The position numbers and the translations under genes were made by a program. Shown piece by piece: positions 18,803 through 27,416 of a stretch of 64,000 nucleotides of DNA. The stretch's first letter is position 1; the number at the start of each line of letters is the position of its first letter. The DNA is from Microvirga lotononidis (lineage in GTDB: Bacteria; Pseudomonadota; Alphaproteobacteria; Rhizobiales; Beijerinckiaceae), in NCBI RefSeq assembly GCF_034627025.1, contig NZ_CP141048.1, positions 806,001 through 870,000 of the forward strand, read 5' to 3'. The notes below the pieces were generated by a model that saw nothing but the letters and a program-made list of their open reading frames with translations, was not told the origin of the DNA and did not search any database.

Positions 18803-20443
18803 ATGTCGGACAGCGATACATTCGATTACGTGATCGTCGGTGCGGGTTCCGCCGGCTGCGTCCTGGCGAACCGTCTGTCCAAGGATCCGCGGAACTCGGT
18901 CTGCATTCTTGAAGCCGGCGGCAAGGACAACTGGATCTGGTTCCACATTCCGGTCGGCTATCTTTTCGCCATCGGCAATCCTCGGGCCGACTGGATGTTC
19001 AAGACCGAGGCCGAGCCGGGCCTGAACGGTCGCATCCTGAATTATCCACGCGGCAAGGTCCTGGGCGGCTGCTCGGCCATCAATGCGATGATTTACATGC
19101 GCGGCCAGCGCGAGGATTACGACAACTGGCGCCAGATGGGACTGACGGGCTGGGGCTGGGACGACGTGAAGCCGATCTTCCGGCAGCACCTCGATCACTA
19201 CCTGGGAGCCGGCGAGCACCACGGCGTCGGCGGCGAATGGCGCGTCGAGGCGCCTCGGACCCGCTGGGACCTGCTCGACACCTTCATCGAAGCCGCCGTC
19301 GAAGCCGGCATCCCCCGGGTCAGCGATTTCAATACGGGCAGCAACGAGGGAATTTCCTATTTCCATGTGAACCAGAAGAGCGGACGGCGCTGGTCCTCGG
19401 CGCGTGGCTTCCTCAAACCGGCCTTGTCGCGCCCCAATCTGAAGGTGGAGATCCAGGCTCACGCCACGCGCATCCTGTTCGAAGGCAAGCGCGCCGTCGG
19501 GGTCGAAATCCTTCAGAACGGCGCTCTGAAGCGCATTTTCGCTCGGAAGGAAGTTGTCCTTTCCGCCGGCGCCATCGCGTCCCCGAAACTTCTGCAATTG
19601 TCGGGGGTCGGGGACGGAGCATATCTCCAGCAGCACGGCATCGACGTGATCAACCACCTGCCGGGGGTCGGAGAGAACCTGCAGGATCATCTCCAGCTAC
19701 GCCCGATCTACAAAGTCCATGGGGTGCGAACGCTCAACGAGGATTACCGGTCCCTTCTCAAGAAGGCCCATATGGGACTGGAATATGCGCTCTTTCGCCG
19801 GGGTCCGCTGACGATGGCTCCCTCTCAACTGGGAGCCTTCACGCGTTCATCGCCCGAATATGCGACACCGAACCTCCAGTTCCATGTCCAACCCTTGTCG
19901 CTCGACAGGTTCGGAGAAGATCCGCATCCCTTCCCGGCCTTCACGGCGAGCGTCTGCAACCTGCGACCGACCAGCCGGGGCAGCGTCAAGATCCGCAGCG
20001 GCGCGGCGGACGATGCCCCCTTCATCCGGCCGAATTATCTGTCGACGTCGGAAGACCAGCGGGTAGCAGTGGATTCGCTGCGCCTGGTCCGGCGCATCGT
20101 ATCGATGCCCGCTCTTCAGAAATACCGGCCGGAGGAATACAAGCCCGGCGCTCAACTGACGACGGAAGAGGAGCTCCTGAACGGAGCACGGGACATCGGA
20201 ACCACGATTTTCCACCCCGTAGGTACCGCCAAGATGGGAATCGACAGCGATCCAATGGCTGTTACGGATTCGCGCCTGCGTGTGCGCGGCGTCGAGGGTC
20301 TGCGTGTCATCGATGCGTCCGTGATGCCGACCATCACGAGCGGCAACACGAACTCGCCGACCCTGATGATCGCCGAAAGAGGAGCCGCGATGATCCTGGA
20401 GGATCAATCGCATATCGCCGCGCCTGCCCGGCGTTCGGCATAG
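18803..20443 (+). CDS. GMC-family FAD alcohol dehydrogenase (choline dehydrogenase-like)
   Basis: 546 residues. The FAD-binding VIVGAGSAGCVLANRLS is at the N-terminus; GMC signature 1 (GKVLGGCSAINAMIYMRG) and signature 2 (VLSAGAIASPKLLQLSG) follow, and the catalytic His and Asn are in IFHPVGTAKMG and SGNTNSPTLMIAE. Family members oxidise primary alcohols such as choline or aromatic and polyglycol alcohols. It is the last gene after the LivKGFHM-type importer and presumably acts on the imported compound in the cytoplasm. The substrate is not determined by sequence. Confidence 0.88.
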   Translation: MSDSDTFDYVIVGAGSAGCVLANRLSKDPRNSVCILEAGGKDNWIWFHIPVGYLFAIGNPRADWMFKTEAEPGLNGRILNYPRGKVLGGCSAINAMIYMRGQREDYDNWRQMGLTGWGWDDVKPIFRQHLDHYLGAGEHHGVGGEWRVEAPRTRWDLLDTFIEAAVEAGIPRVSDFNTGSNEGISYFHVNQKSGRRWSSARGFLKPALSRPNLKVEIQAHATRILFEGKRAVGVEILQNGALKRIFARKEVVLSAGAIASPKLLQLSGVGDGAYLQQHGIDVINHLPGVGENLQDHLQLRPIYKVHGVRTLNEDYRSLLKKAHMGLEYALFRRGPLTMAPSQLGAFTRSSPEYATPNLQFHVQPLSLDRFGEDPHPFPAFTASVCNLRPTSRGSVKIRSGAADDAPFIRPNYLSTSEDQRVAVDSLRLVRRIVSMPALQKYRPEEYKPGAQLTTEEELLNGARDIGTTIFHPVGTAKMGIDSDPMAVTDSRLRVRGVEGLRVIDASVMPTITSGNTNSPTLMIAERGAAMILEDQSHIAAPARRSA

Positions 20444-20507
20444 ATGGTTGGAGCTGTTTCCACTTGCGTGGAAGCATCTCTTGTCTTTGTTGGGCCGCGT
20501 TTTTTAG

Positions 20508-20531
20508 CGGTGAACCGGATCCGCTTCACCG
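20508..20531. repeat. GGTGAA...TTCACC extragenic palindrome
   Basis: CGGTGAA (20508-20514) and TTCACCG (20525-20531) flank the inner palindrome CGGATCCG, followed by AAAAATGCTCTAG. This is a known-looking Hyphomicrobiales extragenic palindrome placed right after the GMC gene, where it could form a transcript-end hairpin. Confidence 0.65.
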
Positions 20532-21041
20532 AAAAATGCTCTAGCTCCCGTGCTTATACGCACGAAAGTTGGATTGTGTCCCGCGTGACACCGCTGGCGC
20601 AGGAAACTTGGCCAATGAAGTTATTTGCCAAGGCGCAAAGATGTGCACGATCAAGGGACCAAACTTTTTGCGTGACGCTCGATACTCGACAGGCGTATTT
20701 TCAAACATCCGTATCGCCGCAGAACACTTTCTGTCGAGCTCGATTGCTGGTTTATAATCCTCTAGTAGCCATAGTATCTTATGAAAAGATCGCACTCTAA
20801 GCTTTACGTGAGCTTTTTCTCACGGCGCCACGATGTTGCCTTATTCAGCTAGCAGAACACTATTAATGGTTATCGAGACGTTAAATTCGATATCCGAAGG
20901 GCTTCGAGCGTTTAGTTTCAGCACGCGGCCCCACCTATAAGTATACTGCGTTTTCCTCTTGCCGTCTTCCTGGCAATCTCTCCATATAAGTTCATATCTT
21001 TACTCAAAGGGCCCACTAAAGAGGCTCATTCAATTCGGGGC

Positions 21042-21303
21042 AGAACAAATGACACTGAGTTATTCTATCGCACCGAGCTGCACGACGTAAGCGGCAAGGG
21101 CATCACCGACTGGGCCTTCCAATCCGGCGGCTTCAGGTGTCGCCTAGAAGCGCGACGGCGCTTGCAGGCGACGATGCGGGTTGGTTGCCTCTCTCGGGAA
21201 ACCCGAGCTCTCTTTCTCCAACGTTTACATCACGTACGACACTAGGACGGAGATCATTTCACGAGGCGGGCGGTACGGGGTCTCGAGAATCCGACGTGAA
21301 TAG
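21042..21303 (+). pseudogene. Possible decayed coding fragment, unrecognised
   Basis: One frame reads LFYRTELHDVSGKGITDWAF across 21060-21120 and continues with GGF before quality drops; after a +1 shift another frame from 21148 reads KPELSFSNVYITYDTRTEI and ends at TAG 21301. Both look protein-like, with codon use nearer to coding DNA than the surroundings. I do not recognise the family. It may be the remnant whose transcript ended at the orphan terminator 125 nt downstream. Confidence 0.25.
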
Positions 21304-21427
21304 TGCGTTTGCACTTTTTAGGTCGAGAACCTCACCGAACCGACGCATCCGATTTCATCGTCATTGAATTGCGATTCCAATCATACTCTGTGAAAGCATT
21401 GCTCACAGTGTGTGGTTCGAACTCCCA

Positions 21428-21455
21428 AGGCCGGGATTGCATCCCGGCCTTTTTC
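21428..21455 (+). terminator. Orphan intrinsic terminator
   Basis: AGGCCGGGAT (21428-21437) pairs with ATCCCGGCCT (21441-21450) and is followed by TTTTTC on the plus strand only. No intact plus-strand gene precedes it, and it does not fit the minus-strand regulator beside it. Confidence 0.7.
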
Positions 21456-21494
21456 TTTGCGCGGTTTCCAGCATTTGCGGAAGAGAGAGCGGCG

Positions 21495-22199
21495 TCAACC
21501 CAATACCTCGATCCCGAGCCACCGCTTCTTCGATGCATCGAGATGAACCCGCATCGCAGCCTGAGCCAACAGAGGATCGGAACTCTCGAAGGCTGCATAA
21601 ATCGCCTCGTGTTCCAATAGCGCCGTGTGCCAGCCCTCGCGGCTGTCGAACCGGATCCGCATCTGGGAGGAGATCGGACTATGACGCTCGTCGAACAATT
21701 CGCGCACGATGCGCATGAGCACCGAATTGCCGGACAAACCCGCAATGGCGAGGTGAAATTGCCGATCCTGCTCAAGCGGATCGCGCCCACCCGCGATGTC
21801 AGCTCGCATCCCCTGGATCGTCGCCTGAAGGGAAGCGAGCCCTTCCGGAGTCATGCGGGCGCACGCAAGGGCTGCAATCGTCCCTTCAATGGCGGAACGC
21901 GCCTGCATGAGCTCGGAAGGGCTGTCGCCCATCGAATGCATCGTGCCGGCGGCGCGCTCGTCCGGGCCGCAGACATAGACCCCGGACCCGGACCGGATTT
22001 CGACGCTGCCATCGATCTCGAGGGCGATGAGGGCCTCGCGGAGCGATGGACGCGAAACGCCCAGCTGCTGCGCGAGGTCGCGCTCGGCGGGAAGTCGGCC
22101 TCCAGGCTGGAACTGGCCGCCTTGGATCAGGCTGCGGATCTGATCGGCAACCTGCTGATAAAGGCGCCGGGGCTCTGTTGATTTAAGAGAGAGGGACAT
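21495..22199 (-). CDS. FadR/GntR-type (FCD) transcription regulator
   Basis: 234 residues from ATG 22199. The winged helix is at residues 10-75 with RRLYQQVADQIRSLI, RLPAERDLAQQLGVSRPSLREAL and GSGVYV; residues about 90-225 form the FCD ligand domain with Asp/His metal ligands in EQDRQFHLAIA and HRQ-like EHEAIYAA. The sequence resembles LldR/PdhR-class regulators. It is divergent from the sugar operon at 22520 and the shared intergenic region carries two copies of a PdhR-like operator, so it probably represses both itself and that operon until the sugar-acid ligand appears. Confidence 0.88.
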   Translation of the reverse strand: MSLSLKSTEPRRLYQQVADQIRSLIQGGQFQPGGRLPAERDLAQQLGVSRPSLREALIALEIDGSVEIRSGSGVYVCGPDERAAGTMHSMGDSPSELMQARSAIEGTIAALACARMTPEGLASLQATIQGMRADIAGGRDPLEQDRQFHLAIAGLSGNSVLMRIVRELFDERHSPISSQMRIRFDSREGWHTALLEHEAIYAAFESSDPLLAQAAMRVHLDASKKRWLGIEVLG

Positions 22200-22214
22200 G
22201 GGCTGGAACCTGCA

Positions 22215-22229
22215 ATTGGCCTGACCATA
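22215..22229. promoter_or_regulatory. FadR-type operator, copy 1
   Basis: ATTGGCCTGACCATA, 16 nt before the regulator's ATG. It shares 13 bases with copy 2 at 22334-22348 and fits the PdhR/LldR-class pattern ATTGGT-N3-ACCAAT with few mismatches. Position suggests autorepression. Confidence 0.6.
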
Positions 22230-22333
22230 GACCCCGCTCCGATGCCTGACAATGCGGAGCGCACTTGTGATCTCTCCCCCCTCAATTTGACTTGACCGAT
22301 CGTCAGCACGAGCCATAATCCTATTGCTCCTGG

Positions 22334-22348
22334 ATTGGCCTGACCAAT
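22334..22348. promoter_or_regulatory. FadR-type operator, copy 2
   Basis: ATTGGCCTGACCAAT has perfect ATTGG/CCAAT arms and differs from the PdhR-class consensus at one base. It lies about 170 nt before the aldo/keto reductase gene and 135 nt before the regulator gene, between the divergent promoters. Confidence 0.65.
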
Positions 22349-22519
22349 TCAAGCGAAAGAGCCCTGCGAAGAAGGGGGCCACGCTGGGAGACAAGTCGCA
22401 GAGGGAGGAAGCATGCTCGGCGTAACGGCCCATCTCCACCATTGCACCGGCACGCCGGAACTGCCCGATGAGGCAGCGCGGCTGCCTGTCTTTCGTCGCG
22501 CGATGGCCTAGGGCATTCC

Positions 22520-23533
22520 ATGAAAGTCTCTGAGCGCCGCCCCCTCCCCCGCAGAGACCTGTCGCTCACGGTGCTTGGGCTCGGCAGCGCGCCCATGGGT
22601 GGGCTCTACAGCACCACGACCTTCGCGGAGGCTCAAGCGACGACCGACGCGGCGTGGGCTCACGGCATCCGCTATTTCGATACCGCACCCTATTACGGCT
22701 ACACGCGCTCCGAGCGCCGGCTCGGTGCCCTGCTGTGCGACCGCGAGCGGGACAGCTACGTACTCAGCACGAAGGCCGGGCGCCTGATGGAGCCCGATGG
22801 AAACGTCAGCGCCGGAGAGAACGGTTGGGTGCATCCTCTTCCGTTCCGTCCCGTCTACGACTACACCTACGACGCGATCCTGAAGTCCTTCGAGGACAGC
22901 CGGCAGCGTCTGGGCATTCTCAAGATCGACATCCTCTACATTCACGACATCGGCCGCTACACCCACGGCGACCGGCATGAGCATTACTGGCGCCAGCTGA
23001 CCGCCGGTGGCGGGTTCCGGGCTCTCCTGGAACTGCGCGACAGCGGGCATGTCACGGCCATCGGGCTTGGGGTCAACGAGGCCGAGGTAGTTCACGATGC
23101 CATGGGGGAAGCGGATCTCGACGTCGTCATGCTTGCGGGCCGCTACACGCTGCTGGAGCAGATGAGCCTTCCCCTGCTCGATAAATGCGCGCGTGCAGGA
23201 ACCGGGATCGTCATTGCCGGCCCGTTCAATTCCGGCATCCTGGTCGGCAACAACAAGTTCGATTACGCGGATGCGCCGCCGGATGTCGTCCGGCGCGTTC
23301 AGTCCCTGAAGGCGGTATGCGACGAGTTCGACGTCCCGCTCCCGGCCGCGGCTTTTCGCTTTCCCATGGCTCACCCGGCGGTCGTCTCCTGCGTGACCGG
23401 AGCCCGGGACGCGGAGCAGCTTCAGACCAATGTGGCCTGGTTCGAGAGACCCATTCCCGACGAACTCTGGGCGGCACTGCGGAGAGCCGGATTGCTCGAC
23501 GAAGCCGCCCCCCTCCCGCGTGAAAGTGAATAG
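22520..23533 (+). CDS. Aldo/keto reductase, L-fucose/aldose 1-dehydrogenase type
   Basis: 337-residue aldo/keto reductase. LGLGSAPMGGLY opens the barrel, FDTAPYYGYTRSERRLG carries the catalytic Asp and Tyr, and STKAGR the Lys. The His of the tetrad is in IHDIGRY. This subgroup oxidises the anomeric carbon of aldoses such as L-fucose, L-galactose or D-arabinose to a 1,5- or 1,4-lactone with NAD(P). The lactonase-type amidohydrolase starts 5 nt later, which supports an oxidative sugar pathway. The exact sugar is inferred from neighbours only. Confidence 0.85.
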   Translation: MKVSERRPLPRRDLSLTVLGLGSAPMGGLYSTTTFAEAQATTDAAWAHGIRYFDTAPYYGYTRSERRLGALLCDRERDSYVLSTKAGRLMEPDGNVSAGENGWVHPLPFRPVYDYTYDAILKSFEDSRQRLGILKIDILYIHDIGRYTHGDRHEHYWRQLTAGGGFRALLELRDSGHVTAIGLGVNEAEVVHDAMGEADLDVVMLAGRYTLLEQMSLPLLDKCARAGTGIVIAGPFNSGILVGNNKFDYADAPPDVVRRVQSLKAVCDEFDVPLPAAAFRFPMAHPAVVSCVTGARDAEQLQTNVAWFERPIPDELWAALRRAGLLDEAAPLPRESE

Positions 23534-23538
23534 GCTCC

Positions 23539-24375
23539 ATGCGGATCGATGCCCACCAGCACTTCTGGCTGATGCGCAACCGACAGGGCCAATGGCCGCC
23601 GCCGGACCTCGCTGACATTCATCGCGATTTCATGCCGCAGGACCTTGGACCCTTTCTGGAGGCATGCGGCATCGACGGCACGATCCTCGTGCAGTCGCTC
23701 CCCACGATGGCCGATACCGACTTCATGCTGAATCTGGCGGACCGCCACACGTTCATCCTCGGCGTCGTGGGCTGGGTCGATCTCAAGGCGGCCGATGCGG
23801 CAGGCCATGTCGCCCGGCTCGCGGCGCATCCGAAGTTGAAGAGCCTGCGGCCCATGCTGCAGGACATTCCGGATGTCGATTGGATCGCCGATCCGCACCT
23901 CGACCCCGCCATCACGGCCATGAAGGAAGCGGATCTATGCTTCGATGCCTTGGTGATGCCGCAGCATCTGAGAGCCTTGACCGCCTTCGCGGGGCGGCAC
24001 CCAGATCTCCCCATCGTCATCGATCATGGAGCGAAGCCTCGCATCGCGTCCGGAGAGATCGATTCATGGCGCGATGCCATGGCAAGGTTGGCCGCTCTCT
24101 CGAACGTTCATTGCAAGTTGTCGGGCCTTCTGACCGAAGCGGGCCAGCGGCGCGATGCGGGAGCGATCAGGCCCTATGCCGAGACTCTGCTCGAATTGTT
24201 CGGCCCGGAGCGCCTGATCTGGGGCAGCGACTGGCCGGTTCTGAGGCTTGCGGCGGACTACGAGGATTGGCTCGCGATGAGCGAGGCATTCGTGCCGCCT
24301 CGCCATCACGAGGCGGTTTTCGGCACGAATGCCATCCGCTTCTACAAGCTCGACCGAAAGGAGAATCGCGCATGA
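23539..24375 (+). CDS. Amidohydrolase-family sugar lactonase (COG3618)
   Basis: 278-residue TIM-barrel hydrolase beginning MRIDAHQHFWLM, whose HxH metal ligands mark the group of L-fucono-, L-rhamnono- and galactaro-lactonases. IVIDHGAKP and the C-terminal GSDWPV hold the further His and the catalytic Asp. It should open the lactone made by the preceding dehydrogenase. Spacing of 5 nt and same strand argue for one operon. Length is typical. Confidence 0.85.
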   Translation: MRIDAHQHFWLMRNRQGQWPPPDLADIHRDFMPQDLGPFLEACGIDGTILVQSLPTMADTDFMLNLADRHTFILGVVGWVDLKAADAAGHVARLAAHPKLKSLRPMLQDIPDVDWIADPHLDPAITAMKEADLCFDALVMPQHLRALTAFAGRHPDLPIVIDHGAKPRIASGEIDSWRDAMARLAALSNVHCKLSGLLTEAGQRRDAGAIRPYAETLLELFGPERLIWGSDWPVLRLAADYEDWLAMSEAFVPPRHHEAVFGTNAIRFYKLDRKENRA

Positions 24376-24495
24376 CGCCACTCATGCCTCTTCCCCCGAA
24401 GGTGCAGATGACATCGCCTGCGGTCCCGTGCTTAGATCAACCATGGCGCAAAGACGCCGCACAGGCGAAAGCCTGACATAAAGGGAGGAACGATC

Positions 24496-25236
24496 TTGTC
24501 ACTCCTCGTCCTGCAAGACGTCGGGAAGGAATTCGGCGCCATCCGAGCCTTGTCCCACGTCAATCTCACAATCAAACCCGGCGAAGTCGTCGGCCTGATG
24601 GGCGACAACGGCGCCGGCAAGTCGACCCTGGTGAAGATCATCGCCGGCAACTTCCCCCCCTCGCACGGCAAGGTTCTGTTCGAGGATCAGGAGGTCCATT
24701 TCACGAGACCGGTCGACGCCCGTTCTGTCGGCATCGAGGTCGTCTACCAGGACCTCGCCCTCGCCGACAACCTAACGGCCGCCGCCAACGTGTTTCTGGG
24801 GCGAGAGCTGCGGCGCAGGGTCGGCCCCTTCTCGTTCCTCGACCATGCCACCATGAACCACCGGACGGCAGCCCTCTTCCGCGAGCTCAAATCCGAAACA
24901 CGCCCCGACGATGTCGTCCGTGCCATGTCGGGCGGCCAGCGGCAGGCGGTCGCGATTGCCCGCACGCGCCTCGCCAAGGCCAAGCTCATCCTCATGGACG
25001 AGCCGACGGCGGCGATCTCCGTCCGACAGGTCGCCGAAGTTCTCGACCTCATCCGCCGCCTGAAGGATGCAGGCATCGCCGTGATCCTGATTTCACACCG
25101 CATGCCGGATGTATTCTCCGTCTGCGAACGGGTGGTCGTGATGCGACGCGGAACCAAGGTGGCGGACAAGCCCATCGACCAGTCGAGCCCCGAGGAAGTC
25201 ACCGCGCTGATTACGGGCGCCAAGGAAGCCGCGTGA
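24496..25236 (+). CDS. Single-domain sugar ABC ATPase (FrcA-like)
   Basis: 246 residues from TTG 24496, chosen because GGGAGG lies 7 nt upstream and the text aligns from here. Walker A GDNGAGKST, signature MSGGQRQAVAIAR, Walker B LILMDEPTAAIS and the SHR switch are intact. CUT2 sugar importers usually have a duplicated 500-residue ATPase; this one is half-size, as in the fructose system FrcA of rhizobia, and must act as a homodimer. It is followed by the permease with a 1-nt overlap. Confidence 0.88.
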   Translation: MSLLVLQDVGKEFGAIRALSHVNLTIKPGEVVGLMGDNGAGKSTLVKIIAGNFPPSHGKVLFEDQEVHFTRPVDARSVGIEVVYQDLALADNLTAAANVFLGRELRRRVGPFSFLDHATMNHRTAALFRELKSETRPDDVVRAMSGGQRQAVAIARTRLAKAKLILMDEPTAAISVRQVAEVLDLIRRLKDAGIAVILISHRMPDVFSVCERVVVMRRGTKVADKPIDQSSPEEVTALITGAKEAA

Positions 25237-26285
25237 TGAGCGAACTTTCTCCGGCAACAAGCTCCGACACGAGCGACTTCTCGAACGTGGGCCGGGCCCG
25301 CTGGTGGCGACGCGGCTTCTTCGCGAGCCAGACAGCCTATGTGGCGGCGGCGCTGATCGTCATCATGATCGTGATGTCGTTCCTGAGTTCGGCTTTCCTG
25401 AGCCCCGGCAACCTGGCCAACGTGGCGAAGAACTTCTCCTTCGTGGGCATCGTGACATTGGGCGTCACGCTCGTGATCGTCACAGGCGGCATCGATCTCT
25501 CCGTCGGGTCGACCATGGCCCTGTCGGCCATCACCTGCGCCATCGTCATGCAGGCCTTGAGCGGCACGGCGCTCGACAACATCCCGCTCGCCGGCATGCT
25601 GGTCTCCCTCGGCGCCGGTCTCGGGGTTGCGCTCCTGATCGGGCTGGCGAACGGCCTGCTCATCGCCCGCGTGGGCCTCTCGCCCTTCGTGACGACGCTA
25701 GGCATGCTGTCGATCGTCCGCGGCCTCGCTTATGCGGTCACGGAGGGACGCGGGCAGGCGCCGACTGGGCCGGACGTGAACCTCTTCTACGACATTACCG
25801 ACGGCAACATCGCCGGTGTTCCGGTGGCCATCATATATCTGCTCGTTCTCGCGGCGATCATCGGCGTCGTCCTTCATCACACGGCGTTTGGGCGCCACAT
25901 CTTCGCGCTCGGCGGCAACGAGAAGGCCGCGGCGCTCACGGGCGTCGCGGTCGAGCGGGTCAAGATCGCCGTTTATGTGCTGTCTGCCCTCTCGGCAGGA
26001 TTTGCCGGCATCCTGATGGTGGGATGGCTCGGTTCCGCGCCGGCAAACCTCGCGACGGGCTACGAGCTGACGATCATCGCCGCAGCGGTCATCGGCGGCG
26101 CGAACCTCAGCGGCGGCATTGGCGGGCCGGCAGGCGCGGTCATCGGCGCCCTTCTCATCGAAGTCATCCGCAACGGCCTCGTGCTCGCGGGCATCAACGC
26201 CTATTGGCAGATCGTCCTCGTGGGCGGGATCATCATCCTGGCGGTGCTGGTCGACCGACTGCGGACTCTGCGCATGACATCCTGA
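25236..26285 (+). CDS. CUT2-family sugar ABC permease (RbsC/FrcB-like)
   Basis: 349 residues with about ten membrane segments. VTLGVTLVIVTGGIDLSVGS is the RbsC-family signature, and FGRHIFALGGNEKAAALTG is the cytoplasmic coupling loop. ATG 25236 overlaps the ATPase stop (TGATG); a GTG at 25233 is the alternative. It forms the homodimeric pore of the sugar importer. Confidence 0.9.
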   Translation: MSELSPATSSDTSDFSNVGRARWWRRGFFASQTAYVAAALIVIMIVMSFLSSAFLSPGNLANVAKNFSFVGIVTLGVTLVIVTGGIDLSVGSTMALSAITCAIVMQALSGTALDNIPLAGMLVSLGAGLGVALLIGLANGLLIARVGLSPFVTTLGMLSIVRGLAYAVTEGRGQAPTGPDVNLFYDITDGNIAGVPVAIIYLLVLAAIIGVVLHHTAFGRHIFALGGNEKAAALTGVAVERVKIAVYVLSALSAGFAGILMVGWLGSAPANLATGYELTIIAAAVIGGANLSGGIGGPAGAVIGALLIEVIRNGLVLAGINAYWQIVLVGGIIILAVLVDRLRTLRMTS

Positions 26286-26401
26286 ACACCGTTGTCGGAG
26301 GCAAGGATGACCTGCCTCGAAAGCGGACATGGAAAGACCGGACGACAGAAGCCGGTCGCGAGACCCCAAACATGGGGCAAAGAACCAACCAGGAGGAAGA
26401 C

Positions 26402-27340
26402 ATGATGAAACGCCTGATCCTTGCCGCGGTCGCTGCCGCGGCACTCACCGCCCCGGCCATGGCGCAGCAGACCTACAAGTTCGCCATTGTGCCGAAGGCG
26501 ATGAACAATCCTTACTTCGACCTCTCCCGCGACGGATGCATGAAGCGCGCGAAGGAGCTCGGGAACGTCGAGTGCATCTACAAGGGCCCGGTGGAGCATG
26601 AACCGGCGAGCCAGGCCCAGATCATCCAGGACCTGATCAGCCAAAAGGTCGACGGCATCGCCATCTCCGTTTCCGATGCGGCGGCTGCCGTGCGCGTGAT
26701 CAAATCCGCACGCGACGCGGGCATTCCGGTGATCACCTTCGACGCCGATGCTCCGAACTCCGCGCGTCAGGCGCATGTGGGCACCGACAATCGGGCCATG
26801 GGCCGCGCCCTCGGCGAGGAGCTCCTGAAGCTGCGCCCCGAAGGCGGCAAATACGCCATGGTGTCCGGCGGTCCGGCGGCCGCCAACCTGAAGGAGCGTG
26901 TCGAAGGCGTGCGCGATGCGCTGAAAGGCTCGAAGTGGACGGAAGTCTCCGGTTCGCCCACCTATTGCAACGACGACCTCGCCCTCGCCGTGCAGCAGAT
27001 GCAGGACCTCAAGACGGCCAACCCGGATCTCGCGGCCATCGTACCGGTCGGCGGCTGGCCGATGTTCGTTCCCGAGGCCTACAAGAGCTTCGTCAACAAA
27101 AACAAGGAGGCCATGGATCAGGGCAAGTTCAGCCTCGTGGTGGCCGATACCTTGAAGGTGCAGCTCGAATTGCTGCGCGACGGCTATGCCAATGCCCTCG
27201 TCGGACAGCGTCCCTACGAGATGGGCGAGAAGGCCATGGACATCCTGATGCAGCTCAAGAAAGGCGAGAAGGTCCAGGACATCGTCTATGCGGGCATCGA
27301 CCGCGTGACGAAGGACAACGTCGCGTCCATGCTCAAATGA
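26402..27340 (+). CDS. CUT2-type periplasmic sugar-binding protein
   Basis: 312 residues starting behind AGGAGG, with a signal peptide (MMKRLILAAVAAAALTAPAMAQ). The mature part is a type I sugar-binding fold: FAIVPKAMNNPYFD, ISVSDAAAAVRVIKSARDAGIPVITFDAD and HVGTDNRAMG. It captures the sugar for the single-domain ATPase/permease pair upstream. As the last gene of the operon it is followed by a strong hairpin at 27369. Confidence 0.9.
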   Translation: MMKRLILAAVAAAALTAPAMAQQTYKFAIVPKAMNNPYFDLSRDGCMKRAKELGNVECIYKGPVEHEPASQAQIIQDLISQKVDGIAISVSDAAAAVRVIKSARDAGIPVITFDADAPNSARQAHVGTDNRAMGRALGEELLKLRPEGGKYAMVSGGPAAANLKERVEGVRDALKGSKWTEVSGSPTYCNDDLALAVQQMQDLKTANPDLAAIVPVGGWPMFVPEAYKSFVNKNKEAMDQGKFSLVVADTLKVQLELLRDGYANALVGQRPYEMGEKAMDILMQLKKGEKVQDIVYAGIDRVTKDNVASMLK

Positions 27341-27368
27341 GCTGACGCTTCAATCACTGGCGGACCCG

Positions 27369-27396
27369 CGCCCTGGAGAGGCCTCTCTCCAGGGCG
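27369..27396. terminator. Hairpin between convergent genes
   Basis: CGCCCTGGAGAG (27369-27380) pairs perfectly with CTCTCCAGGGCG (27385-27396) around GCCT. It has no long T-run, so termination strength is uncertain, but the position at the end of the sugar operon fits. Confidence 0.65.
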
Positions 27397-27416
27397 TCTG
27401 TCATGGAAGGGCGCCC

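Larger units (their letters stand above)
20532..21494. other. Low-GC gene-poor stretch
   Basis: About 960 bases, visibly AT-richer than the rest of the window (especially 20740-21060). No intact gene is convincing. It contains a possible decayed plus-strand gene at 21040-21303 and an orphan plus-strand terminator at 21428-21455. Short open frames here lack ribosome sites and family likeness. Confidence 0.55.
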
